Shown here: positions 1 to 9,539 of the stretch, in pieces
Layout of the letters: each line of letters begins with the position of its first letter
Numbering within the stretch: position 1 is the first letter of the stretch
Source: CAYPKG01 sp964411275
GTDB lineage: Bacteria > Bacillota > Clostridia > Christensenellales > CAG-138
DNA: 64,000 nucleotides
Direction of reading: 5' to 3'
NCBI GenBank assembly: GCA_964411275.1
Contig: CAYPKG010000004.1
Location: 44,828-108,827, forward strand
Notes under the pieces: generated by a model
What the model was told of the DNA's origin: nothing
The model's database searches: none
Seen by the model: the letters and a program-made list of their open reading frames with translations, nothing else
Position numbers and translations under genes: made by a program

Positions 1-373
1 TGAGATTGAGAAGCTCTCCTTTTTCCACGTCCACCGCCGTGCATACATAGGGGATGTTCGCCTGCTGAAACGTCTTGTTGTGGGTGAATATGCGAATAAG
101 CTCGTGGAGCCGCTCCCCCGACATCAGCCCGCCCTTTTGCGGCCTGGGCAAATCAAGAAAATCCCGGCTGGTAACGGTGGAAAAATACTTGCCCAGCATT
201 GTCATGTCACCGCCCACGGCGTACACCGCGCCCACGATCGCCCCCACGCTGGAGCCGGAGATCATATCGATGGGCACACCATATTCACGAAACACCTGCA
301 ATAAACCAATATGCGCAAATCCTTTCACGGAGCCCGCGCCCAGCGCCAGCCCAACCTTTTTCGCTTTGGTCAT
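1..373 (-). CDS. Patatin-like phospholipase family protein, YlbK type (C-terminus beyond left edge)
   Basis: The start ATG is at 373-371 and the frame stays open to base 1, so only about 124 N-terminal residues are visible. They begin MTKAKKVGLALGAG and carry the patatin oxyanion motif (GAGSVKG, near residues 12-18) and the nucleophile elbow GSSVG (near residue 41), which hold the catalytic serine of serine acyl-hydrolases of the NTE/RssA family. The catalytic Asp would lie off the window. In Bacillus subtilis the homologue ylbK sits beside ylbJ; here a ylbJ homologue starts on the opposite strand 97 bp away, which supports the assignment. The physiological substrate is unknown. Confidence 0.85.
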   Translation of the reverse strand, partial: MTKAKKVGLALGAGSVKGFAHIGLLQVFREYGVPIDMISGSSVGAIVGAVYAVGGDMTMLGKYFSTVTSRDFLDLPRPQKGGLMSGERLHELIRIFTHNKTFQQANIPYVCTAVDVEKGELLNL

Positions 374-469
374 GACAAGCACTCCTTCCACATATATTTT
401 ACCCGAGTGAGTAAGTGTTTTGATGAGTACCGGAAATCTTATGATTTCGGGTGATGGGAGGAAACCGTA

Positions 470-1582
470 TTGAAACGAATGATCGCCGTCCTCGCCTTCG
501 GCGTGTGCATCCTGCTGTTGCTGTTTTCGGGGCCGGTTATGGATGCCGCCCAGGATGGGCTTACCCTTTGGTGGAAGGTTGTCCTGCCCACCCTGTTTCC
601 ATTCTTTGTCTGCGCCACTTTAATCGAGCGCTCCGGCGCGCTGGCATCCCTATCGCGCTTGTTTGCGCCCCTGTCAAAGCTACTGAGGGTCTCCCCCTAT
701 GCCCTGCCAGTGCTGCTGTTGGGGGGCATGGCGGGCTATCCCTCCGGCGCGCGGCTGACGGGTATGCTGCAATCGGAAATCTCCTCTGCCGAGGCGGACC
801 GGCTGGGAACCGTGTGCAACCTGTGCAGCCCCATGTTTTTGCTGGGCGCGCTGTGCACCGGGATGCTTGGAAATTCCGCCCTGTTTCTGCCCCTGCTCAT
901 CGGTCATTATGGAAGCGCTCTTCTCGTCATGGTATTCCTAAAGATAGTGTGCCCCATCCCAAGCAGCAATGTAAGGATCATCCGCGTATCTCCAGCTCAG
1001 CCGGTTTTGCAGGCGCTTCCCACCGCCATTTCCGACGGGGTTCTGGGGTTGATCAAGGTGGGTGGCAGCATCGTGTTTTTTCTCGTCCTCGCAAAAATAT
1101 TGTCCATTACCGGGATACTTCGCCTGCTCTGCTTGCCAGCGTCGTTTGTTTCGGATACGGCAGCCTTGGCTGCCCCCGGACTTTTGTGCGGCATGCTGGA
1201 AATGACAGGGGGCTTACACATGCTGTCCGCGGCAGGATTGCCCCTTCGGTTAACGGCAGCGCTTAGCGCGTATCTCGTGTCCTTTGGCGGCCTTTGCGTC
1301 ATGGTCCAAGCGATGGCGTTCTTATGGTATGAGCGTCCGGGAACTTATATTCTAACGAAACTTGCCCAGGGCGTCCTGGCGGGGCTCATCACATGGTTCG
1401 TATTTCCCCTTCTCCCTGGCACGGCTCAAGCGATAGCAGGGCCTGATGCGGCATTTTATATGGAAAACGCGTACGTTGGCCTTTCCCTGCTGTTTTCCAG
1501 CGCTCTCGGGCTTTCTATTCCCCTTTTGCTTTCCCGTGTGGCGCGAAGGCGCAAGGCTACTCGACTAAAGTCAGGCGCTTGA
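470..1582 (+). CDS. ylbJ: Sporulation integral membrane protein YlbJ (SpoVV family)
   Basis: This is a 370-residue, very hydrophobic protein with about eight membrane segments and nucleoside-recognition (Gate) type repeats. A Gly-rich segment (LLLGGMAGYPSGAR, about residues 83-96) matches the YlbJ family. In B. subtilis YlbJ/SpoVV sits in the outer forespore membrane and is needed to move dipicolinic acid from the mother cell to the spore; the same role is inferred here. The start is TTG at 470, with GGGAGGAAA placed 7 to 13 bases upstream. The 3' end overlaps the convergent rqcH gene by 26 bp. It is divergent from the ylbK-like gene. Confidence 0.85.
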   Translation: MKRMIAVLAFGVCILLLLFSGPVMDAAQDGLTLWWKVVLPTLFPFFVCATLIERSGALASLSRLFAPLSKLLRVSPYALPVLLLGGMAGYPSGARLTGMLQSEISSAEADRLGTVCNLCSPMFLLGALCTGMLGNSALFLPLLIGHYGSALLVMVFLKIVCPIPSSNVRIIRVSPAQPVLQALPTAISDGVLGLIKVGGSIVFFLVLAKILSITGILRLLCLPASFVSDTAALAAPGLLCGMLEMTGGLHMLSAAGLPLRLTAALSAYLVSFGGLCVMVQAMAFLWYERPGTYILTKLAQGVLAGLITWFVFPLLPGTAQAIAGPDAAFYMENAYVGLSLLFSSALGLSIPLLLSRVARRRKATRLKSGA

Positions 1583-3305
1583 CCGCCGCCTCGTCCGGGG
1601 TAATGTAAATGGTGCGGTTGGCGGTGTATATCACCATCCCCGGCTTTGCGCCGGAGGGTTTTTTCACATACTTCCGGGGGCAATAATCCACCGGCACCGA
1701 GGCGGAGGCCCTGGCCTTGCTGTAGAATGCAGCCAATGTAGCCGCTTCCCTCAGTGTCCGCTCCGGCGGCTCCCCCTCGTGGCGGATGATCACATGCGAA
1801 CCAGGGATGTTTTTCGTGTGCAGCCAAAAATTTTCCCCAGTGGCGAATTTTAGCGTCAGGGCATCGTTTTGCGCATTGTTTTTGCCCACGTACAGGTCAA
1901 TCCCGTCGCTTGACATATAATGATGGGGCTTGGAGGGAGGGCGCTTTTGCGGCTTCATCCGGGTGTTCTGGCGCTTGGCGTAACCTTCTAGCTCCAACTC
2001 CTCCCGGATTTCTGAAAGCTCCGCGTCGGTGCTGCATTTTTGCAGGTTGTCCTGCTGCCCTTCCAGATACGCGATCTCCTCCAAGGTTTGTCTTCGCTGC
2101 TCCACAGCCAGCGCCTTGGCAGCCTTGCCCTTTTGATACTTCTTAAAATACCGCTGGGCGTTCTCCTGGGGGGACAGCCGTTCGTCCAGCGCCACCAGAA
2201 CGGGCGCGGGGGGATCCTCGTAATAATTCATGAGCTTTGCCATGCGTTCCCCGCGCTTGATTGCGTGAAAGTTTGCGGTAATCAGCTCCCCAAGCAGCCG
2301 GTATTGGTCAAGGCTTTCCTGTTGGTTGAGGGCGGTTTCAAAAACCGAAAGTTTTTTTTGGCACCGCTCCAGGTTGTTTTGCAGCACCTTTTGCAGCGCT
2401 GTGCTGCGTCTGCGGATGCGCTCCAACACATTCCGTGTTTCATAGTATACATCCAGCGCAGTCCCCATATCCGGCATGGCTCTGAGATATTGGTTCGGGA
2501 TAGCCGGGCGAAAGGGATGCACGGCAACAGGCTCGTGCAAATCGTTATACACCAGCGTCGGCGAAAACCGGCCCGCCGCCGCATCCTGATAGAAGGCGCT
2601 TAGACTCTTGGAAAGCGCCTTCCGGTCTTCATCCGACAACCGCGCCGCGTCCATGTCCCCCTCCTCCACCACGCGCCCGCACAACAGCGCGGCATACGCA
2701 GGAGACAGGCCAAAAAAAGCGTTGGACAGCAATTTATGGATCCGGCCAGGGCCAGAAAGCGCCCTTTCAAAATCCTCCGCCTCGCACTCACGGGGGTCGC
2801 GCTTGTCCTGCTGGGGCGGCAGCGTGTAATTTAGCCCCGGCAAGAGCAGCCGGACGCTGGACATGCCAGCGCCCACATGCCGGGCGCAGTCCAGAATGAC
2901 GCCCTGCTCGCTTAAAAATATGATGTTGGAATGCCGGCCCATCAGCTCTACAATCAGTTCAACCCGGGTCAGGTCCCCTAATTCATCCTGTACCTGTGCC
3001 GTGAGGCGCAACACCCGGTCAAGGCCCGGCTGCTCGATGGCGGCAATCCGTCCGCCGCTGAGCCGTTTTCGCAGCAGCATGCAAAACGCGGGAGGTTCTG
3101 GCGGGTTGGGGAATTGGGCGGCCGTCACCTGTACCCGGCCGTTTTCCGGGTGAGCACAAAGGAGCAGCCGATGATTGCTGCCCCCAGAACGGATTGTCAG
3201 CAGCAACGCGTCCCGCTCCGGCTGCTGTACCTTATCGATTTTTCCCCCAACAAGCCCCTGTAGCTCATGCGTGACTGCCAGCAGGGAAAGCCCATCCATG
3301 GACAT
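1557..3305 (-). CDS. rqcH: Ribosome quality control factor RqcH (NFACT/Rqc2, fibronectin-binding A family)
   Basis: The 582 residues have the NFACT-N domain (1 to about 230), a helical and coiled-coil middle (about 270-430) and an NFACT-R domain (about 450-560, around YVGKNNAQND and FWLHTKNIPGSHV). The Asp-Arg pair needed for tRNA-Ala recruitment in B. subtilis RqcH (D97 R98) is visible as D96-R97 in GLDRVL. RqcH binds stalled 50S-nascent-chain complexes and adds C-terminal alanine tails that mark the peptide for degradation. The start ATG at 3305 has GAGG 8 bases upstream. It lies 3 bp downstream of yerC and is probably co-transcribed with it. Confidence 0.93.
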   Translation of the reverse strand: MSMDGLSLLAVTHELQGLVGGKIDKVQQPERDALLLTIRSGGSNHRLLLCAHPENGRVQVTAAQFPNPPEPPAFCMLLRKRLSGGRIAAIEQPGLDRVLRLTAQVQDELGDLTRVELIVELMGRHSNIIFLSEQGVILDCARHVGAGMSSVRLLLPGLNYTLPPQQDKRDPRECEAEDFERALSGPGRIHKLLSNAFFGLSPAYAALLCGRVVEEGDMDAARLSDEDRKALSKSLSAFYQDAAAGRFSPTLVYNDLHEPVAVHPFRPAIPNQYLRAMPDMGTALDVYYETRNVLERIRRRSTALQKVLQNNLERCQKKLSVFETALNQQESLDQYRLLGELITANFHAIKRGERMAKLMNYYEDPPAPVLVALDERLSPQENAQRYFKKYQKGKAAKALAVEQRRQTLEEIAYLEGQQDNLQKCSTDAELSEIREELELEGYAKRQNTRMKPQKRPPSKPHHYMSSDGIDLYVGKNNAQNDALTLKFATGENFWLHTKNIPGSHVIIRHEGEPPERTLREAATLAAFYSKARASASVPVDYCPRKYVKKPSGAKPGMVIYTANRTIYITPDEAAVKRLTLVE

Positions 3306-3308
3306 ATG

Positions 3309-3623
3309 TTATTCCTCTTTTCCTTCCTCTTGCGCCATCCGGTCCAGTATCAGCCGATATCCCCCCGCGCCGTATGTCAGGCAGCGGTTGACCCGGCTGA
3401 TGGTGGCGGTGGATGCGCCAAGGCGCTGGGCAATTTCCTGGTAGGTCACGTTGTTTTCCAGGAGCTTTGCCACCTCCAGCCGCTGGCTGATGGCCATAAG
3501 CTCCGAGATGGTGCAAACATCCTCAAAAAAGCGATAGCATTCCTCTTGGTCTTGCAGCAGTAAAACCGCCTCAAACAGCGCGTCCATTTCCCTGCTTTTG
3601 AGCTTGCTCACATATCCTTCCAA
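3309..3623 (-). CDS. yerC: TrpR-like protein YerC/YecD family
   Basis: A 104-residue helical protein with a TrpR-type helix-turn-helix (about residues 58-82, with TYQEIAQRLGAS followed by TATISRV). It matches the YerC/YecD family of TrpR-related putative DNA-binding proteins, whose ligand and targets are not established. The start is TTG at 3623, supported by AGGAGG 8 bases upstream. It is the first gene of a likely two-gene unit with rqcH. Confidence 0.85.
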   Translation of the reverse strand: MEGYVSKLKSREMDALFEAVLLLQDQEECYRFFEDVCTISELMAISQRLEVAKLLENNVTYQEIAQRLGASTATISRVNRCLTYGAGGYRLILDRMAQEEGKEE

Positions 3624-3652
3624 GATTTCACCCTCCTTTCATGACGATACTG

Positions 3653-4411
3653 TCAACGGAGTATATGGTTGCGTAGTACGCCGATGCCGCCCACTTCCAC
3701 CTCAATCACGTCGCCCTTTTGCATGGGGCCGATGCCGGCAGGCGTCCCGGTGGCGATTACGTCTCCCGGCAGCAATGTCATAACCCTGGTGATATAATAC
3801 ACCAGCTTATCGATGTTGTGTATCAGCTTTTCGGTATTGGAGCTTTGCTTGACCTCGCCGTTTAAGCGGCTTTCCACAGACACGTGAAAAGGATCGAGCT
3901 CAGTCTCAATCCATGGCCCGATGGGGCAAAACGTATCGTAACTTTTGCCTCTTGTCCATTGGCCGTCGCTTTTTTGGATATCCCGGGCAGTAATGTCATT
4001 GAGGCAGGTATATCCAAGCACAACGTCCTGATATCCACCCATAGGCACGTCCTTACAGCGCTTTTTGATGACGATGGCAAGCTCAGCCTCGTAGTCAAGC
4101 CGCTTGGAGTCCGGGGGATACGCGATGCCATCCTCTGGGCCGATGACGCAGGTGCTGGGCTTAAGGAACAGCAATGGCTCCTCCGGCGGGCTTCCTTCGT
4201 TCATTTCCATGGCATGGTCATAGTAGTTTTTGCCGATACAGACCACCTTGGAAGGCTCTACCGGTGCAAGCAGCCGTACCTCGTCCAAAGAATACGTGCG
4301 CTTGTCCTTGATAATCTCCACAAACGGATGGCATGCCAGCCGATACAGCCTGTCATCCTTGAGTTGCGCATAAAATATTTCCATTCCTTTTTCTACACGG
4401 CAAATACGCAT
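3653..4411 (-). CDS. Fumarylacetoacetate hydrolase (FAH) family protein
   Basis: About 252 residues. The C-terminal FAH fold (about 60-250) shows the metal-binding acidic residues in the usual pattern: an E..PLLFLKP entry strand, YEAELA with two Glu, and NDITARD with the later Asp. The ending GDVIATGTPAGIGP is a hallmark of the FAH superfamily, which covers 2-hydroxyhepta-2,4-diene-1,7-dioate isomerases, acylpyruvases and oxaloacetate tautomerases. The exact substrate cannot be told. I chose ATG at 4411 because GAGGGTG lies about 7 bases upstream; a GTG at 4420 is also in frame but too close to that site. A sigma-A-like promoter lies just upstream (4434-4461). Confidence 0.85.
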   Translation of the reverse strand: MRICRVEKGMEIFYAQLKDDRLYRLACHPFVEIIKDKRTYSLDEVRLLAPVEPSKVVCIGKNYYDHAMEMNEGSPPEEPLLFLKPSTCVIGPEDGIAYPPDSKRLDYEAELAIVIKKRCKDVPMGGYQDVVLGYTCLNDITARDIQKSDGQWTRGKSYDTFCPIGPWIETELDPFHVSVESRLNGEVKQSSNTEKLIHNIDKLVYYITRVMTLLPGDVIATGTPAGIGPMQKGDVIEVEVGGIGVLRNHILR

Positions 4412-4433
4412 TTTCTTCACCCTCTTCAGTTAT

Positions 4434-4461
4434 ATTTTAACACGTTACAGTATGAAAGCAA
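4434..4461 (-). promoter_or_regulatory. Sigma-A-type promoter for the FAH-family gene
   Basis: On the minus strand TTGCTT (4461-4456) and TAAAAT (4439-4434) are separated by 16 bp, about 23 bp upstream of the ATG at 4411. Called by eye from consensus only. Confidence 0.5.
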
Positions 4462-4470
4462 TGGCTATTT

Positions 4471-6000
4471 CTATCGATACAATTTCGCGCCCGCGAGAGC
4501 GTCCGCCGTGGGCGGGCTGTCGAATGTGAATATCTCGTATTGCTCCATATGCATATGCGGTATGGAACGCACGTATATATTGCGGCCGGGAGCGGTCGGC
4601 AAAAGCGGCGCTTGCGCGCTGTGCTCGTCCATGAGCGCGGCCACGCTTGCGTGCACCTCTACAAGGTAATCCGCCATGGACTCCTGATGGAAGCGGTTGA
4701 TCAGCGCCTTTCGCACCTTCAAAACCACTGTTTCCGGGGACGACACCCTTCCTGCCCCCTGGCAGTACGGGCAGGTGGTTTGCAGGGTGTTACTGATGCA
4801 CTGGCGCATCTTTTTCCTGGTCATCTCCACAAGCCCCAGCTGGGTAATGCCCAGGACATTGGACTTCGTCCTGTCCTTTTTCAGTTCCGACTTCAACGTG
4901 TCCAGCACCCGTTCCTTGTCTGCGATTTCCTCCATGTCGATAAAATCAATGATGATGATGCCGCTAATATCCCGAAGCCGCAATTGCCGGGCGATTTCCT
5001 TGGCGGCCTGGCAATTGGCCTCTGTGATGGTCTCCTGTAAATTGTCAGTCCCTACATACCTTCCGGTATTCACGTCGATACTGGTGAGGGCTTCCGTCTG
5101 GTCGATCACGATGTAACCGCCGTTGCTCAGCCATACCTTGCGGGCCAAGGCCTTTTCGATCTTTGCCTCCAGGTCAAAGCGGTCGAAGAGATCCTCCTCC
5201 CCCTGATACAGCACCACACAGTCTTTCAACTGAGGGGATATGATGTTGGCCACGATCTGCACCCGCTCGTAAAACTCTTGATCGTTGATGGTAAGCCGCT
5301 GGATGTCCGGGGTGAATAAATCCCGGATGGTGCGGAATATCAATGGTTCCTCCGCGTGCAAAAGCCTTGGAGCGCTGACAAGCTTCATCTTTTGCTGGAT
5401 GCGCTGCCACAGACGCGCTAAAAACGTGATGTCCCCGCGAAACTCCTCCTCGGTTTTGCCCTCCGCGGCGGTGCGCACAATCACGCCCATTTCCGGGGGC
5501 TTGACTTCGTCAAGAATGGTGCGAAGCCTGGCGCGCTCCTGCTCGTTGCTGATGCGCCGGGAGACGCCCACATAGTTTACCGTAGGCATCAGCACCAGCG
5601 TGCGTCCCGGCAGGGTAATGTGGGTAGTAACGCGGGCGCCTTTGGTGCCTACAGGCTCCTTTAGCACCTGCACCATGATTTCCTGTCCGGGTTTTACGAT
5701 GTCCTTGATGTTGGCAGGGCCGATTTTGATGTCATCGTCCTTTTGATGATCTCCGAATTGAAAATCAGACCGGTCGATTTGAATATCGCCCGCGTACAAA
5801 AACGCATTGCGCTCCAGGCCAATATCCACGAACGCCGCCTGCATGCCGGGCAATACGTTTTGCACCCGCCCAGAATAGATATTGCCTACCAGCCGCTCGT
5901 GTCCCCGGCGCTCGATATAGATCTCGCTGGGGGCGCCGTCCTCCAGAAGCACCACTCTTGTCTGATAAGGGTTGATGTCCACAACGATTTCTTTGTTCAT
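4471..6000 (-). CDS. rng: Ribonuclease E/G family endoribonuclease
   Basis: The 509 residues have an N-terminal S1 RNA-binding region (about 36-125), a 5' sensor/RNase H-like region and a DNase I-like catalytic domain. The Mg2+-binding aspartates are visible at D309 (SIDVNTGRY) and D352 (IDFIDM); their spacing of 43 equals that of E. coli RNase E D303/D346. The Zn-link CPYCQGAG is present near residue 415. It lacks the long C-terminal scaffold arm of RNase E, so RNase G-like. It cleaves single-stranded, A/U-rich RNA and matures rRNA and decays mRNA. It is the last gene of the rodA/spoIVF/radical-SAM run. In many Clostridia rplU-ysxB-rpmA follows; here it does not. Confidence 0.92.
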   Translation of the reverse strand: MNKEIVVDINPYQTRVVLLEDGAPSEIYIERRGHERLVGNIYSGRVQNVLPGMQAAFVDIGLERNAFLYAGDIQIDRSDFQFGDHQKDDDIKIGPANIKDIVKPGQEIMVQVLKEPVGTKGARVTTHITLPGRTLVLMPTVNYVGVSRRISNEQERARLRTILDEVKPPEMGVIVRTAAEGKTEEEFRGDITFLARLWQRIQQKMKLVSAPRLLHAEEPLIFRTIRDLFTPDIQRLTINDQEFYERVQIVANIISPQLKDCVVLYQGEEDLFDRFDLEAKIEKALARKVWLSNGGYIVIDQTEALTSIDVNTGRYVGTDNLQETITEANCQAAKEIARQLRLRDISGIIIIDFIDMEEIADKERVLDTLKSELKKDRTKSNVLGITQLGLVEMTRKKMRQCISNTLQTTCPYCQGAGRVSSPETVVLKVRKALINRFHQESMADYLVEVHASVAALMDEHSAQAPLLPTAPGRNIYVRSIPHMHMEQYEIFTFDSPPTADALAGAKLYR

Positions 6001-6091
6001 AAATTTACCTCTTTACGGCCTTTTAGCCTAATCAATATAATCCGAACCCGCCGAACACGGCATCGTTTGCCGGATTGCAGCGTGGCTTAAT

Positions 6092-6751
6092 CTAAGCAAT
6101 ATAACCCGGAAAAAGGTCGGTATTTTCGAAGTAAAGGCCGCGGCGGTGAACGCGATAGGCGCAGGGCTCCTTCGCCTCGGACAAAAGCGCCTGCAAAAAC
6201 AGGCCCATGTTCAGCCCTCCATTTACGTTCAACACGCCGAGAACCGTGAGGACATCCCCGGCAAACGCAGCGTCAAGCACCTGGGGGGCGATATCCACCT
6301 GGCGCATGCCGCCCTTGGTGCGCTTTGAAACGACGATGGGGCCGCTCAACAGCCCGGAAAGAACCGGCGTGAGCCTCTCTCCCGCATGCTCCAGGTCGAA
6401 TTGCACTTCATACAATGCGCTGTGGGTCAGCGCCGTCAACGCAGGCAACTCCTCCGGAGCGCATTTGGCGTCGAGAATAGAAAATCCATCCGGCAAACAC
6501 GGGTTTAGCGCCGCCATGAATTCCTCCGGCCTCATGTCCCGGTCCAGCCGCACATCCAACCATTCGGCCTCGCTGCTAAAGCCCACTGCCAGCGCCGAGG
6601 CAAACGCCATAATCGGATGCGGGTTAAATCCTTTCGAATACGCAAGGGGCAGGTTTGCGCGGCGCATGGCCCGCTGCAACAGTCTTTGCACATCCAGATG
6701 TGAAATAAAGCGAAGGGACCCGCCCTTAGCGTAATTTGCAATAATTCGCAT
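6092..6751 (-). CDS. TIGR03936/DUF2344 radical-SAM-associated protein
   Basis: A 219-residue protein of the DUF2344 family, which is almost always encoded directly after, or fused to, a TIGR03960-type radical SAM protein. The N-terminus (GSLRFISHLDVQRLLQRA) and the SKGFNPHPIMAFA stretch (about residues 40-52) are typical. Its biochemical role is unknown; the pairing suggests an RNA- or protein-modifying complex. The start ATG at 6751 has GGAG six bases upstream; a TTG at 6763 is also in frame. It overlaps the upstream radical SAM gene by 26 bp, consistent with translational coupling. Confidence 0.85.
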   Translation of the reverse strand: MRIIANYAKGGSLRFISHLDVQRLLQRAMRRANLPLAYSKGFNPHPIMAFASALAVGFSSEAEWLDVRLDRDMRPEEFMAALNPCLPDGFSILDAKCAPEELPALTALTHSALYEVQFDLEHAGERLTPVLSGLLSGPIVVSKRTKGGMRQVDIAPQVLDAAFAGDVLTVLGVLNVNGGLNMGLFLQALLSEAKEPCAYRVHRRGLYFENTDLFPGYIA

Positions 6752-8567
6752 ATTCTTCTCCAAAGCAGCCGTTGCAGCCCTCGCGGCAGTCTTTCGTGAT
6801 AATACCGGACATGGCCTTATTCAACTCGTTTTGTAAATACTCCGTACTCACCAGCATATTCACATGCTCCCAGGGCAGCCGCTCATTAGTCGTTCGGGAT
6901 CGATGGGCATAAAACGCCGGATCCAGCCCGCAGGCGGCAAACGCTTCTTTCCAGGCCTGGGGCCTAAAATGCTCATCCCAGGAGTCAAACCGGCAACCTA
7001 AGGCGTGAGCCGCTTCCAGGACGGAGGAAAGCCGCCTGTCCCCCCGGGAGAACGCCGCTTCCAGCACGCTTAAATCCGATGTGTGGTAGTGAAATTCAGC
7101 GCCGCGAATGCCTTTCATGGCCTGTTTTAGAAGCTGCTGCTTGCGTTTCAATTCCTCCATAGTGTTCTGCGGTTCCCACTGGAAGGGCGTAAACGGCTTT
7201 GGCACAAAGGAGGAGGCGCTGATTGTAAGCCGCAGGCCCTTGCCCCGGCTTTCTTTGGGGATGCTATAATAAAGCCGGCTGACTTTTCTTGCAAGATCCG
7301 CAATGCCCACAACATCCTCGTCCGTCTCCCCAGGCAGGCCGATCATGAAATACAGCTTTACCCCGCTCCATCCGGCCTCGAACGCGTCGCCCATGGCGCG
7401 CATCAGGTCGTCTTCGGTCACACCCTTGTTGATGATATCCCTAAGGCGTTGGGTACCCGCCTCCGGCGCGAATGTCAATCCGCCTTTTCGCACCTCCTGC
7501 ATGCGCTCCAAATCCTCGCGGATGAACTTGTCCACCCGCAAGGACGGCAGGGAAACCGAAACCCGCCTTGCCTGCATGCTGTCCAAAAGCTCCGGCACCA
7601 GCTCGTGAATGGCGGAATAATCGCTAGAGCTTAGTGACAGCAGCGAGATTTCATCATATCCCGTACAGTCCAGCAGCTCCCGCGCCTGGGCCATCAATGT
7701 ATCCTTCTTCTTCTCCCGCACCGGCCTGTAAATATACCCAGCCTGACAAAATCGGCAGCCCCGGGTACAGCCCCGAAACAGTTCTAATGACAGCCGGTCA
7801 TGGACGATATTGAGATATGGAACGATGGGTTTTCCTAGATACGCGGCGCCGTCAAGGTCCATCACCACACGGCGGGTAATTGTATCCGGCGCTGCGGGCG
7901 CAAGTTTGTTGAGACCCGCGTACATGCCGTCCGCCTCATATTGAGGTTCATAAAAGCTTGGAACGTACACCCCGGGAATTCGGCTGATGCGAAGCAGCAA
8001 TTCCTTCTTCGTCTCCCCCGCCTCCCGAGACGCGAGAACCGCATCCGCCAGCTCCACGATCATTTCCTCGCCGTCGCCGATCATAACAGCGTCCATAAAG
8101 TCCGCAATGGGCTCCGGATTACAGGCGCATGGCCCGCCGCACACGACAAGCGGCGCGTCCTCGCCCCTGTCGGCGCTTCTATAAGGGATGCCCGCCAGGG
8201 ACAGCATCGTCAGGATATTGGTATAGCACATCTCATAGAGCAAAGAAAAGCCGATCACGTCAAACGAGTTGAGCCCGCGCTTGGTTTCCAGGGAAAACAG
8301 GGGCAGGTTTTCTTCTTTTAGCCGCGCCTCCATATCCGTCCAGGGAGCGAATACCCTCTCACAGGCGATGCCGTCACGTGCGTTTAATACATGGTATAGG
8401 ATGCGAGAACCCAAATGGGACATGCCGATTTCATAAACATCCGGAAAGCAAAGCGCAAAGCGCAGCCGTGCGCTCTCTTTGACGATGCTGTTCCACTCGC
8501 CGCCGATGTAACGGGCAGGGTTTTCCACGCCCGAGCTCAGCAGCCGGTCCAGTACTTGCTGCTTCAA
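6726..8567 (-). CDS. TIGR03960 family B12-binding-domain radical SAM protein
   Basis: About 613 residues. The radical SAM cluster motif is visible as CTRGCRFC (C-x3-C-x2-C, about residue 270), followed by a TIM-barrel domain and a Cys-rich tail containing CREGCNGC. The N-terminal third resembles a cobalamin-binding Rossmann domain (GIGFSLLYEM and similar). The family is conserved in Clostridia between spoIVF or rod/min genes and RNase G; its substrate is not known. The start is probably TTG at 8567, because GGAGG lies 8 bases upstream of it and only 2 bases upstream of the ATG at 8573. Confidence 0.88.
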   Translation of the reverse strand: MKQQVLDRLLSSGVENPARYIGGEWNSIVKESARLRFALCFPDVYEIGMSHLGSRILYHVLNARDGIACERVFAPWTDMEARLKEENLPLFSLETKRGLNSFDVIGFSLLYEMCYTNILTMLSLAGIPYRSADRGEDAPLVVCGGPCACNPEPIADFMDAVMIGDGEEMIVELADAVLASREAGETKKELLLRISRIPGVYVPSFYEPQYEADGMYAGLNKLAPAAPDTITRRVVMDLDGAAYLGKPIVPYLNIVHDRLSLELFRGCTRGCRFCQAGYIYRPVREKKKDTLMAQARELLDCTGYDEISLLSLSSSDYSAIHELVPELLDSMQARRVSVSLPSLRVDKFIREDLERMQEVRKGGLTFAPEAGTQRLRDIINKGVTEDDLMRAMGDAFEAGWSGVKLYFMIGLPGETDEDVVGIADLARKVSRLYYSIPKESRGKGLRLTISASSFVPKPFTPFQWEPQNTMEELKRKQQLLKQAMKGIRGAEFHYHTSDLSVLEAAFSRGDRRLSSVLEAAHALGCRFDSWDEHFRPQAWKEAFAACGLDPAFYAHRSRTTNERLPWEHVNMLVSTEYLQNELNKAMSGIITKDCREGCNGCFGEEYANYCKLR

Positions 8568-8633
8568 AAGCATTTCCTCCAAAGTAACCCTAAATTTGCC
8601 TATATTATAGTGTACCATCATCAGAAAGCCCGG

Positions 8634-9539
8634 TCAATGTGAAGCTTTACGCGAATGTGCAGATGATTTTCGATCCTGGAGCAGCTCTCCCACCGTCACC
8701 TGCGTGCCTTTGGCGGCCACCCCTGCGAAAATGCCGCCCTCATCCAGTTCCCCCACTGCCCCCATATCGTCCCCAACCACCAATATGAGGTTGTAATGAT
8801 TGTCGGCCAACTGGCCGATCACATCGGAAGCGGGGGTTTTTTCGTGCATTGCGATGTGCCTGAGGGGTACGGCTTCTCCCCAGCGCAGGGTATCCTTCCG
8901 CCGAAGCATAGCTTCAAGCCGTACCTGGGGAATGCGCGTCAGCTCGCGGATAGCACAGATCACAAGGAAAATCCCCATCATCGCCATTGTGGCCTGCAGC
9001 GTGCCGCTTAGAAAATAATAAACGCTCATGCCGGTTAGCACAGCGCCAAAAAGCACCCCCAGCCAGGCGGTGATCATTGTGGCCAGCCGCGCGCGCAAAA
9101 ACCGTGACAGCAGCGCCCTTACAATACGCCCGCCGTCCAATGGAAGCGCGGGCATCAAATTCAATGTTGCCAGCATGAGGTTTGCCTGCATAAAGTCGGA
9201 AAGCGCAGGGGAAAACGTTTCCCTAAGGTTCAGCATCATACCGCAGCCGGACGCCACCACCATGCTGCACACAGGGCCGGCGGCAGCGATGGCCAGCTCT
9301 GCGGGCAGGTTGGGGGTTCCGGATACCCGCGCGACGCCGCCAAACGGCATAATTTCAATAGAGGAAACCCGGTATCCCATGCCCGCCGCGATCAGCGCAT
9401 GGCTTGTTTCATGTAATAGCAAAGCCCCAAGGCCCAGCATCAGCTGTTGAAACGTGCCGAGAACATACGCGCCAAAGAGAACCAGCGCAAGGAGCGGGTT
9501 GATATGCACCTGTGTCCCCCGGACGCGAAAAGCCCTCAT
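8634..9539 (-). CDS. spoIVFB: Intramembrane site-2 metalloprotease, SpoIVFB homologue
   Basis: The 301 residues have about six membrane segments and the zinc site residues H43-E44-x2-H47 (HETSH) and D135 (NLMPALPLDGGR), near-identical in position to B. subtilis SpoIVFB (H43, E44, H47, D137). A C-terminal CBS-like regulatory part (about 220-290) follows. In sporulation SpoIVFB cleaves pro-sigma-K in the mother-cell membrane. It overlaps spoIVFA by 4 bp (ATGA type), as expected for the SpoIVFA/SpoIVFB pair. The window also has spoIVB and a BofC-like gene, the other parts of this checkpoint. Confidence 0.9.
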   Translation of the reverse strand: MRAFRVRGTQVHINPLLALVLFGAYVLGTFQQLMLGLGALLLHETSHALIAAGMGYRVSSIEIMPFGGVARVSGTPNLPAELAIAAAGPVCSMVVASGCGMMLNLRETFSPALSDFMQANLMLATLNLMPALPLDGGRIVRALLSRFLRARLATMITAWLGVLFGAVLTGMSVYYFLSGTLQATMAMMGIFLVICAIRELTRIPQVRLEAMLRRKDTLRWGEAVPLRHIAMHEKTPASDVIGQLADNHYNLILVVGDDMGAVGELDEGGIFAGVAAKGTQVTVGELLQDRKSSAHSRKASH